Shown here one piece after another: positions 55,185 through 62,650 of a DNA stretch of 64,000 nucleotides. A program made the translations under genes and the position numbers. The DNA lies in assembly GCA_025210295.1 (NCBI GenBank), contig JAOASC010000041.1:32809-96808 (forward strand). The letters are read 5' to 3'. Below the pieces are notes generated by a model. That model did not search any database and was not told where the DNA came from. It worked only from the letters and a program-made list of their open reading frames with translations. The DNA comes from Flavobacteriales bacterium (GTDB lineage: Bacteria > Bacteroidota > Bacteroidia > Flavobacteriales_D > Parvicellaceae). Each line of letters begins with the position of its first letter. The stretch's first letter is position 1.

Positions 55185-57968
55185 ATGGCCGAAAAAAAGC
55201 TTTTTTTACTGGATGCTTTTGCATTGATTTATAGAGCGCATTTTGCATTTGCACGTAACCCAAGAATCAACTCTAAAGGTTTAAACACCTCTGCTATTTT
55301 AGGGTTTACCAATGCAATGCTAGATATTATTAACAATCAAAAGCCTACACATATTGCCGTAGTTTTTGATGCTCCAGGTGGTTCAGTTAGAAACGACTAT
55401 TTTCCTGAATACAAAGCACATCGTGACGAAATGCCTGAGGACATTCGATTAGCTATTCCTTATATTTTAGAAGTTATTGAGGGGTTTAACATCCCTACTC
55501 TAAAAGCTGTAGGATTTGAAGCTGATGACGTTATTGGAACATTAGCTAAAAAAGCTGAAAAAGAAGGGTTTCAAACTTATATGATGACACCTGATAAAGA
55601 TTTTGCTCAATTGGTTTCGGAAAACATCTTTATGTATCGACCTGGGAGAATGGGAAAACCTGCTGAAGTATGGGGAATTCCTGAAGTACAGGAAAAATTT
55701 GAAGTTGAATCTCCCCTACAAGTCATTGATATTTTAGGTCTTTGGGGAGATGCCGCCGACAACATCCCTGGGATACCTGGTATTGGGGAAAAAACTTCTA
55801 AAAAGCTAGTTGCCCAATATGGTAGCGTCGAAGGATTAATTGAGCATGTTGATGAGTTAAAAGGGAAGCAGAAAGAGAATGTGATCAATTTTGCTGAACA
55901 AGGATTACTCTCCAAAAAACTTGCAACCATTCTACTGGATGCCCCTGTTGAATTTGATGAAAAAGCATTGGTATTGGAAGCGCCCAACAAAGAGGCTTTA
56001 ATTTCTTTATTTGGCCAGTTGGAATTTAGAACAATGGCTAAACGTGTTTTTGGTGAAGAAATTGCGATTACTCAACCTTCTGAGGGACAAATGGATTTAT
56101 TTGCAACAACTGCTGCAACTAGCGAAGCTACAGACAATCAAGAGCCTGTTGTTGAGCCAACTGTTAAGACCATAGAAAACACAAAACATGATTACCAACT
56201 TATTGAATCAATTGCTGATACTAAAACGTTAATCAGTAAACTTCAAGCCCAAAAGTTTGTTTGCTTTGATACGGAAACTTCAAGTTTAAACCCTCTTAGC
56301 ACACAGCTATTAGGAATTGCTTTTTCTTATCAAGCTGGCACTGGTTTTTACCTTTCAATGCTCAATGATATTGAGGAAAAACTTGAATTATTACGCCCAT
56401 TTTTTATCAATAAAGGTATTATTAAAATTGCACATAATTTTAAGTTTGATGCTGCCGTGTTGCACCAAAACAACATTGAGATCAAAGGAATCAACTTTGA
56501 TACTATGGTGGCTCATTATCTTTTAGAACCTGATATGAAACACAGTATGGATTATCTTGCTGAAGTTTACCTTAACTATAAACCTGTTTCGATAGAAACG
56601 TTGATTGGAAAAAAAGGGAAAAACCAAAAAAGCATGGCTGACTTAACTCCTGAAGAGATTTATGAGTATGCTTGTGAAGATGCTGATATTACCTTTCAAT
56701 TGTATGAGGTTTTAAAACAAAAAATTGGCACACCTTATTTAATGGACTTATTCTATAATATGGAAATGCCATTGAACACTGTCTTAATGAAAATGGAAGC
56801 GGAGGGTATCCGTCTAGATACCGCTGCGTTGAATTCTTTTTCTACAGAGTTAGGAGAAGATTTAATCAATTTAGAAAAAGAGATTATCGAATTGGCTGGC
56901 ACCGATTTTAATGTGGACTCTCCTAAACAACTGGGTGCCATTTTATTTGACGTTTTAGCCATTGACAGCAAGGCTAAGAAAACAAAAACTGGTCAGTATA
57001 AAACTGACGAGCAAACCTTAACTAAGTTAATTGGTAAACATGAGATTATTCCTTTGATTTTGGAATACCGTAAGATTAAAAAGTTAAAATCGACTTATGT
57101 GGATACCCTGCCTGAATTAGTTGATGCGAATTCCAATAGAATTCATACCACCTACATGCAAACGGTGGCAGCTACTGGACGTTTAAGCTCTAATAACCCT
57201 AACTTACAGAACATTCCTATTCGTTCGGAAAAAGGGAAAGAGATTCGTAAAGCTTTTATTGCTAAAGGAGAAAACTATACTTTACTAGCTGCCGATTACT
57301 CTCAAATTGAATTGAGAATTATTGCTGCTTTGAGTGGTGACGAACACATGATTGAGGCTTTTAAAAATGGAGAAGATATCCACCGCGCTACTGCTGCTAA
57401 GGTCTTTCATGTAGAAGCTCAAGAAGTTACTCCTGATATGAGAAGTAAAGCTAAGATGGTCAATTTTGGAATCATCTATGGAATTTCTGCTTTTGGATTA
57501 TCGCAACGTTTAAATATTTCGCGTAAGGAAGCTAAAGAGATTATTGACAGCTATTTTGAGCAATATCCTAAGATTAAAGCTTTTATGGACAATTCTATTG
57601 CTTTTGCTCGTGATCATGGTTATGTAGAAACAATCAGACAACGTCGTAGGTATTTAAAAGACATTAACTCTTCTAATGGGGTAATGCGTGGTTTTGCTGA
57701 ACGAAATGCAATTAACGCTCCTATTCAAGGTTCTGCTGCTGACATTATTAAGCTGGCTATGATTAAAGTGGATGAAGCACTTTCTAAACAGAATTTACAA
57801 ACCAAAATGCTTTTACAAGTACATGATGAATTGATCTTCGATTTATACAAACCAGAAGAAGAGGTGGTAAAACAATTGGTAAAAGACTGTATGGAAAATG
57901 CTTTAAAATTTGAAGTTCCTCTAACTGTAGAAATGGGAATTGCTGACAATTGGCTGGAAGCGCATTGA
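55185..57968 (+). CDS. polA: DNA polymerase I
   Basis: A 927-residue polymerase with all three domains. The 5' nuclease (1-300) has LLDAFALIYRAHFAF, GFEADDVIGTLA and MMTPDKDFAQLV. The 3'-5' proofreading domain (about 335-530) has its DxE site intact in CFDTETSSLNPL, with YACEDADITFQLYE as the later motif. The polymerase domain carries motif A AADYSQIELRIIAALSGD, motif B RSKAKMVNFGIIYGIS and motif C QVHDELIFD. Proofreading is thus probably active. It functions in Okazaki fragment processing and repair. It appears to be transcribed alone. Confidence 0.98.
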   Translation: MAEKKLFLLDAFALIYRAHFAFARNPRINSKGLNTSAILGFTNAMLDIINNQKPTHIAVVFDAPGGSVRNDYFPEYKAHRDEMPEDIRLAIPYILEVIEGFNIPTLKAVGFEADDVIGTLAKKAEKEGFQTYMMTPDKDFAQLVSENIFMYRPGRMGKPAEVWGIPEVQEKFEVESPLQVIDILGLWGDAADNIPGIPGIGEKTSKKLVAQYGSVEGLIEHVDELKGKQKENVINFAEQGLLSKKLATILLDAPVEFDEKALVLEAPNKEALISLFGQLEFRTMAKRVFGEEIAITQPSEGQMDLFATTAATSEATDNQEPVVEPTVKTIENTKHDYQLIESIADTKTLISKLQAQKFVCFDTETSSLNPLSTQLLGIAFSYQAGTGFYLSMLNDIEEKLELLRPFFINKGIIKIAHNFKFDAAVLHQNNIEIKGINFDTMVAHYLLEPDMKHSMDYLAEVYLNYKPVSIETLIGKKGKNQKSMADLTPEEIYEYACEDADITFQLYEVLKQKIGTPYLMDLFYNMEMPLNTVLMKMEAEGIRLDTAALNSFSTELGEDLINLEKEIIELAGTDFNVDSPKQLGAILFDVLAIDSKAKKTKTGQYKTDEQTLTKLIGKHEIIPLILEYRKIKKLKSTYVDTLPELVDANSNRIHTTYMQTVAATGRLSSNNPNLQNIPIRSEKGKEIRKAFIAKGENYTLLAADYSQIELRIIAALSGDEHMIEAFKNGEDIHRATAAKVFHVEAQEVTPDMRSKAKMVNFGIIYGISAFGLSQRLNISRKEAKEIIDSYFEQYPKIKAFMDNSIAFARDHGYVETIRQRRRYLKDINSSNGVMRGFAERNAINAPIQGSAADIIKLAMIKVDEALSKQNLQTKMLLQVHDELIFDLYKPEEEVVKQLVKDCMENALKFEVPLTVEMGIADNWLEAH

Positions 57969-58023
57969 TAGCAAACATAGTGAGTTTTAGTATTGTTCAA
58001 AAACAACTATTTTACAAGTCATA

Positions 58024-58308
58024 ATGCAAGGAGTTTATCTAACACCAAAGAACTATGGATATAGCTCTATAGTCATTTTTATACTATACCTTATACTGAA
58101 CTATTCTAATAGTTTTATAGGGCTCAAAAATACTGTAATTGCTTTAGTACTAGTTAAGCTATTGGTGCTTATTTCTGGAATATCCATTGGGTATATAGGA
58201 ATAAGAAAAAGTACGCGAAAGAAAGTCTCTCTCCTTGGGCTCACCCTTAATGCTTTGGCGCTAATTTCCTACTCTTTGGGGTTAGTTATCGGGTTAACGA
58301 ATGGATAA
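58024..58308 (+). CDS. Small multi-pass membrane protein of unknown function
   Basis: A 94-residue protein with three hydrophobic helices (SIVIFILYLILNYS, VIALVLVKLLVLISGISIGYI and LTLNALALISYSLGLVIG) joined by a short basic loop (IRKSTRKKVS). No family recognised. It lies 55 bases after polA and marks the left edge of the accessory region. Confidence 0.55.
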   Translation: MQGVYLTPKNYGYSSIVIFILYLILNYSNSFIGLKNTVIALVLVKLLVLISGISIGYIGIRKSTRKKVSLLGLTLNALALISYSLGLVIGLTNG

Positions 58309-58607
58309 AGTACTTCTCCGTTCTAACAACACATTATAAACTTTAAGAAATCTTGGTAACCAGTTCATACTGGAGAGATGCACGATAGCGACATAAGCCA
58401 CAAAGAACGGGAAGCTTAAGGATGATGATTGGGAAATGAAATTTCTATAAATTAAAGACAGGAATGTAGACACTTCACTCAACAATATAAAGCGGTAATT
58501 TCTATGTACCGAAAATTCCTAAATTCTACATACCGTACCCTAACTTATTTTTAACGCTCGACAGATTAAATGACATCACATGCTTTTTTTTGCTAAGTTT
58601 AGTAGAT
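58309..58607. other. Intergenic stretch without a convincing gene
   Basis: About 300 bases between a small membrane protein gene and a lipoprotein gene. A minus-strand open frame here begins with TTG and has no supported homology. A small perfect hairpin CCAGT-TCAT-ACTGG is at 58360-58373. The composition is slightly richer in G than its surroundings. It may hold the remnant of an inserted element, but I cannot name it. Confidence 0.4.
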
Positions 58608-59333
58608 ATGAAATTGCACTATTTATTCTTTTATATACTTATTATTTGTTATGGATGCAACTCTCCTCAAATTAACAGATCTATAGACACTGACAACGTA
58701 TTAGATTACAAAGATGTTTTATTTAAGATACAGGATAGCCTACCTTTAATTGATTTAAAATTTAGTCAATCATCGAGAGAAGTTAAACATCAATTAGAAA
58801 AAAAAATTAATCAACGTATTTGTTTATCAGATTTCTATTTTAGAATAACCGACAATAACCAACTAATTCATAAGCTATGCGTTACAGGATATTGTCCTGA
58901 AAACTATATCCCTTGCACCTACCCCAAAGCTATCATTGAAATAGTAATAAATAGAAAAGGGATGTATTTATTTGAACGAGAAACTCTAGAAGATATCGAA
59001 AAATTAGACAGTTTAATTTTCTTTGAATTTTTTCAAAAGTATAACCAACCATTAAGAACTACTTTCGTTCAAGTAGACTGGTCTTTCAATAAAGCTGTAG
59101 AAACCCTGCCTAAGGGAGCTTTTTATAAAGCATTAAACAAAATAGAAAATGGCTACCTACTTGTTTATGACAGTTTATCGAGAAAGTCTTTCAACAAACA
59201 ATTACATAACTTAAATATAAATGAATTAGATTCACTTCAATCTATTTTACCTTTTAAGATTAATGTTGGCGGTATTTACTATAGTATTCCTCCACCTCCT
59301 CCCCAAAAAGCAACCAAACTTAAAACTAGCTAG
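58608..59333 (+). CDS. Lipoprotein of unknown function
   Basis: A 241-residue protein. ATG at 58608 is preferred over the TTG six codons upstream because it gives a compact lipoprotein signal with the cysteine in CYGCNSPQ. The mature chain is helical and charged, with cysteines in RICLSDFYF and KLCVTGYCPENYIPCTYP (four near one another, possibly disulfide-linked or metal-binding), and a proline-rich tail (YSIPPPPPQK). No family recognised. It is on the plus strand, opposite the Rhs-associated genes, and does not look like part of that array. Confidence 0.6.
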   Translation: MKLHYLFFYILIICYGCNSPQINRSIDTDNVLDYKDVLFKIQDSLPLIDLKFSQSSREVKHQLEKKINQRICLSDFYFRITDNNQLIHKLCVTGYCPENYIPCTYPKAIIEIVINRKGMYLFERETLEDIEKLDSLIFFEFFQKYNQPLRTTFVQVDWSFNKAVETLPKGAFYKALNKIENGYLLVYDSLSRKSFNKQLHNLNINELDSLQSILPFKINVGGIYYSIPPPPPQKATKLKTS

Positions 59334-59463
59334 AACTGTGTATAATACGAATGTGCAACAGCTACTAGCATTAGCATGCATTTTTATTACACCCTACCTC
59401 TTTTTTGTGTTATACGAAAGGCAATATATGCATCAAGGAAGCTGAACCTTATGGGGCTCAATA

Positions 59464-59874
59464 TTAAACTGGTCTTAAATTAAAAAAAATAATTAATAAG
59501 AAAATAATACCTACCCCAAAAAAGATCATCAATGGTATCCATGCAAATTTTGAATGATATTGTAGATCTCCAATATGATGTTTCCAAAATACTGAGGTTA
59601 GAATTATCCCCCCTAGTAAATTCAAGACCAATACAATTATTAGTTTAATTATTGAAGGGAGACCAAAAGATCTTTGATTAATTATGTATGTATAAACTAA
59701 AACTGTAACAACTGTTCCCAATATATTTTTTCCTACTCCTAATCTATATAAGTTAATTGAATATAGAATCATCCCCATAATTGGAGAAAAGAATGCCCCA
59801 ATTAATATAGATGATTTTGAATAGATGTTTCTTTTTTCTTCAACATCAAAATTGTCTAACATCTCATCTTTCAT
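59464..59874 (-). CDS. Small multi-pass membrane protein
   Basis: A 136-residue protein with four hydrophobic helices (SSILIGAFFSPIMGMILYS, NILGTVVTVLVYTYII, IIKLIIVLVLNLLGGIIL and WIPLMIFFGVGIIFLLII) and a short charged N terminus (DEMLDNFDVEEKRN). No family recognised. At the far end of the Rhs/immunity series on the same strand, it could be an immunity protein of a membrane-active toxin, but that is only guilt by location. Confidence 0.55.
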   Translation of the reverse strand: MKDEMLDNFDVEEKRNIYSKSSILIGAFFSPIMGMILYSINLYRLGVGKNILGTVVTVLVYTYIINQRSFGLPSIIKLIIVLVLNLLGGIILTSVFWKHHIGDLQYHSKFAWIPLMIFFGVGIIFLLIIFFNLRPV

Positions 59875-60173
59875 TATTTCTCTTTTATCTCGTCAAAATG
59901 AATAGCTATATCTATACTTATCATTGTTAGTTTGCTAATTATGTTGTAATATATCAAAAGGGTAGTAGTGATTGTTTTTTTGGCATTACTGCCAATCGGA
60001 AAATAATCAACCCCAAAAAACAAATAGAGCTGCGAATAAACGTAGCCTGTAAGTGCTAAAAGCCTGAAATGGCAAAGGGAATACCTTGTAACCAAGGAGA
60101 GGGGTTCGGAGGAAGTCGAAGAAACAGAAAGGAAAGGTTACGAAAATACCTTATAAAAAATTCCAATCTATTT
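59875..60173. other. G-rich structured-looking intergenic stretch
   Basis: About 300 bases between a membrane protein gene and a candidate immunity gene. From about 60025 to 60150 the plus strand is unusually rich in G and A for this low-GC window, with local pairing such as TACCTTGTA-ACCAAGG and AGGCTT-type self-complementary pieces. A minus-strand frame of 73 codons here begins with TTG and is probably spurious. The character resembles the 5' region of a structured RNA or group II intron remnant; this is a guess from composition only. Confidence 0.35.
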
Positions 60174-60656
60174 TTATGACTGGTCTCTGTATCTATTTTC
60201 ATTTTCATCAAAATTTTGATAAACAGTTAATACAGGACCATAACTTTCGTCATCATTGTAATAATCAACTATAATTTTTTTATTAGGATACTTCATACAA
60301 AAGTAATTTGACCAAGCCATTTGCAAGAAACGACCTACTTTCTCAAAAACAGAATCATCAACTTCTTCTGTACAATGGGCAAAAACATCATAAATGTGCA
60401 TTCTATTAATTTGTTTCTCAACTTCCGCATTATTTAGATTAGAGGACAATGTTTTATATACTTTTTCATCATAATTATCTGAGAAAAAAACGCATTCATT
60501 AACCTTTATTACAGAGGGAAAAATTAAGCTAGATATAATTAAAATTTCTTCAGGATAAATATTGTGACTTATATAATCTGAAAGTGATATTAAATCTGAT
60601 TTTTCCCAATTATTTTTCCATTTATTAAAACGTTCTATTTTTTCGTAATCAATCAT
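60174..60656 (-). CDS. Candidate immunity protein downstream of orphan Rhs cassette
   Basis: A 160-residue, acidic, cytosolic-looking protein with no signal peptide (IDYEKIERFNKWKNNWEKSD; YPEEILIISSLIFPSVI; YDVFAHCTEEVDDSVFEKVG; IIVDYYNDDESYGPVLTVY). No named family recognised. It starts 7 bases after the stop of the orphan Rhs C-terminal cassette on the same strand, the standard place for an immunity gene. Acidic composition and size fit that role; this is inference from position. Confidence 0.6.
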   Translation of the reverse strand: MIDYEKIERFNKWKNNWEKSDLISLSDYISHNIYPEEILIISSLIFPSVIKVNECVFFSDNYDEKVYKTLSSNLNNAEVEKQINRMHIYDVFAHCTEEVDDSVFEKVGRFLQMAWSNYFCMKYPNKKIIVDYYNDDESYGPVLTVYQNFDENENRYRDQS

Positions 60657-60663
60657 AAATTAT

Positions 60664-61305
60664 CTATTGAAATGGTAACTCTTCAGGTCTAGCAGGAGGA
60701 GCTACTGCACCTGCTGTCATTCCTGTAAAAAACCAACCAAAGTTAAAAGCAAAATCCAACATATTTTCTGTTCGTATATCATTGACCATTTTCTGTTGAG
60801 ATTCTTCTGAAAGTTGGAATCTAAAATCTTCATTAAGCACATCATCTGAAATATCTCCAATAGTAACACCCTCAGGATTAGACGTATGAATATATGAGCC
60901 AATGTATTTATGTAATTGATTTTTAGGTTTACCGGTATTCCATCTTATCAAGTCGTCACTAGAGACATTATCGAGTTTAGCAGCTATACTCCAATAAGTA
61001 TCACCTCTCTTTAATTGATGAACAGAAGGTCTATTCGAATATTCAACACTAGACAATACAGATTCTTCCAACCCTTCTAACTCTACAGCATCTATTAACC
61101 TATTACTACTAAATTGATACGGTGTCAGTTCTAGATATTCGGGCTCCAACAGATCAGTAGCAAAAAATCTGTTTAATCTTACATCAGCCATTCTATATTT
61201 ATAGTTCACACTATTCCCTTTAATCTCGTCATCACCCTCCTGTCCTTGGAATCCATACCTGTAATTCGCACCATTTCCCCGTCCACTCCTATTAGTTTGT
61301 AACAT
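60664..61305 (-). CDS. Orphan Rhs C-terminal cassette with LysM-like segment (N-terminally truncated)
   Basis: A 213-residue open frame that is only the tail of an Rhs/YD-repeat toxin. Residues 1-78 are the end of the Rhs core ([48 protein letters not shown]), aligning with the full-length gene at the right edge. A LysM-like segment (VHQLKRGDTYWSIAAKL, SSDDLIRWNTG) follows, then an unrecognised tail. Core-like codons (GSFNMLQ) continue upstream of the ATG as far as the stop of the preceding gene, so there was no native start: it is a displaced cassette, probably silent unless recombined into an intact Rhs gene. Confidence 0.82.
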   Translation of the reverse strand: MLQTNRSGRGNGANYRYGFQGQEGDDEIKGNSVNYKYRMADVRLNRFFATDLLEPEYLELTPYQFSSNRLIDAVELEGLEESVLSSVEYSNRPSVHQLKRGDTYWSIAAKLDNVSSDDLIRWNTGKPKNQLHKYIGSYIHTSNPEGVTIGDISDDVLNEDFRFQLSEESQQKMVNDIRTENMLDFAFNFGWFFTGMTAGAVAPPARPEELPFQ

Positions 61306-61317
61306 ATTGAACGAGCC

Positions 61318-61752
61318 TTAGTCAGGAAAAAAACTATAATGTAACTCAAAAAAACCTAACTCATTTCTAGATAAAAAATCATGATCTGTATGATTATCAA
61401 AAACAGTTCTCACATTTTTTTCTGTAAAATACATTTCTTTGTAATTAGAGTCAATATACCTATAAAACTTCCATGGAGATGTTTTTATTCTATTATTTAT
61501 TAATGGTGCAAAGTCATACCTGATTTCTCTTCCATCTTCAAAAATATAGTCACATCCACTTCCATGAAATGAAAAGTTCACTCTTTTGTTTTTATAGATA
61601 AAGCTCCCCTTAGATCCTAATTCTCTAGAAAATTTAAAAGGATCTTCTATAAAGTTTTTTTTATCATAATTATATTTTAAAATTAAATATGAATTAAGTT
61701 TTTTTATCATAATGGCATAATCGATAAAAAGCGATTCTATTTTTTTATTCAT
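61318..61752 (-). CDS. Candidate immunity protein (DUF6896-like)
   Basis: A 144-residue cytosolic-looking protein. The middle (FSFHGSGCDYIFEDGREIRYDF and SPWKFYRYI, the first cited in part: FHGSGCDYIFEDGREIRYDF) resembles the DUF6896 family, which is often found beside toxin genes; I recall this pattern but cannot confirm it here. It starts 11 bases after the stop of the toxin-tail remnant at 61764 and ends just before the orphan Rhs cassette, so it is best read as the immunity gene of the displaced toxin whose tail survives upstream. Confidence 0.62.
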   Translation of the reverse strand: MNKKIESLFIDYAIMIKKLNSYLILKYNYDKKNFIEDPFKFSRELGSKGSFIYKNKRVNFSFHGSGCDYIFEDGREIRYDFAPLINNRIKTSPWKFYRYIDSNYKEMYFTEKNVRTVFDNHTDHDFLSRNELGFFELHYSFFPD

Positions 61753-61763
61753 AATAAATTATT

Positions 61764-61870
61764 TTATTGTCCTATTAAAGTATCAAATGAACCATCAATA
61801 ACATCTTCCATCTTTGACTTGTACATTTCTTTAGCTTTATCTTCTGATCAGTTATAACTGCTCTCACATT
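61764..61870 (-). pseudogene. Recombination scar: Rhs core fragment joined to a toxin C-terminal tail
   Basis: On the minus strand codons 61870-61841 read [10 protein letters not shown], identical to the Rhs segment at 63818-63790. Just past this, in another frame, codons 61847-61764 encode SEDKAKEMYKSKMEDVIDGS and continue FDTLIGQ to a TAA stop. The junction near 61841-61850 therefore fuses an Rhs core remnant out of frame with the last 28 codons of a different protein, probably a displaced toxin. Neither part has a start; the tail lies 11 bases upstream of a candidate immunity gene. Confidence 0.7.
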
Positions 61871-62136
61871 TACCAACCTACATTACTTTACAAAAGTCTT
61901 TTCCTAAAACAGGAGAAAACTAGAGAACAACGGCTATCCCCAATTCAATATTTCAAATTCAATACAAACCACGTTTGGCTTGTATTTTTAAAAAGAACTT
62001 ATTTACAGTATTTTAACTTTTTGAACTTGCTGTTTTAGGCTGATGTTACACTACCAGATACAGCCTCGTTGAATAAACGAGGACGAGGCAGGTGTTAGTT
62101 TAGGTTATCAAAAGTATTGTAACGGGAATGCAAACA
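61871..62136. other. Short spacer in the Rhs array without a recognisable gene
   Basis: About 265 bases between the scar and the exported immunity candidate. It contains CCTCGTTGAATAAACGAGG (62066-62084), a perfect 7-base hairpin that could end minus- or plus-strand transcripts but lacks a U-run. No open frame of note. Confidence 0.4.
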
Positions 62137-62649
62137 TTAGATAACTCCAATAGCTATATAAATAACACCTGGAAATTTAGAGTAAAGAAAGCTACAATGA
62201 CTCCTTAGAGCTTTGGGTATTCCTATTTCTGTCACAGGCATTTTCATTACTATGACTTTTGTGGCACTTATTGGGTGTTTTTTAAATTTTGAATAGCATT
62301 TTTTATTAAATGTTTTATAATTTAAAACATCGACATACTGTTCAAACTCTTTTTTAGAAAGCGGTTTAATAGTTTTATAATCTATTAATGTGCTTAAACT
62401 TGCTAAATTTTCATGACTATCTGAAAATAATATAAACTGATGTTTATGACATTTTTTAAAATTAAATTTTTTATCAACAATAAAGTCAGACCAAAAATAA
62501 CCTGAGTCATCGCCAACCTTTATAAATTCTGGTCCTTTAAGATAAATGAAATTTGATAATAAAATTGTATCCTTTTCCACCTGACTAAAACAATGAAATA
62601 AACTAAATGAAAAAATTAAAAGAATAAATGTTTTTGTTACAATTTTCAT
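62137..62649 (-). CDS. Exported protein coupled to the Rhs toxin, candidate immunity protein
   Basis: A 170-residue protein with a signal peptide (residues 1-23: basic start, ILLIFSFSLFHCFSQ core). A cysteine in LFHCFSQ could also act as a lipobox-like site, though it is not canonical. The mature part has three further cysteines (KKCHKHQF, KKCYSKF and RSHCSFLYS). No family recognised. The ATG lies one base after the stop codon of the Rhs toxin gene, so translation is coupled. An exported immunity protein would imply that the toxin acts in the periplasm (inference). Confidence 0.65.
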   Translation of the reverse strand: MKIVTKTFILLIFSFSLFHCFSQVEKDTILLSNFIYLKGPEFIKVGDDSGYFWSDFIVDKKFNFKKCHKHQFILFSDSHENLASLSTLIDYKTIKPLSKKEFEQYVDVLNYKTFNKKCYSKFKKHPISATKVIVMKMPVTEIGIPKALRSHCSFLYSKFPGVIYIAIGVI

Positions 62650-62650
62650 A

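Noticed and set aside
58294..58485. Minus-strand 63-codon open frame between small membrane protein and lipoprotein genes
   Set aside because: TTG start, antisense to the end of another gene, no supporting motif.
59263..59445. Plus-strand 60-codon open frame overlapping the end of the lipoprotein gene
   Set aside because: It overlaps a better-supported gene in another frame, has no motif, and no independent start signal.
59874..60095. Minus-strand 73-codon open frame in the G-rich stretch
   Set aside because: It starts at TTG, lies in a structured-looking non-coding region, and shows no convincing protein pattern.
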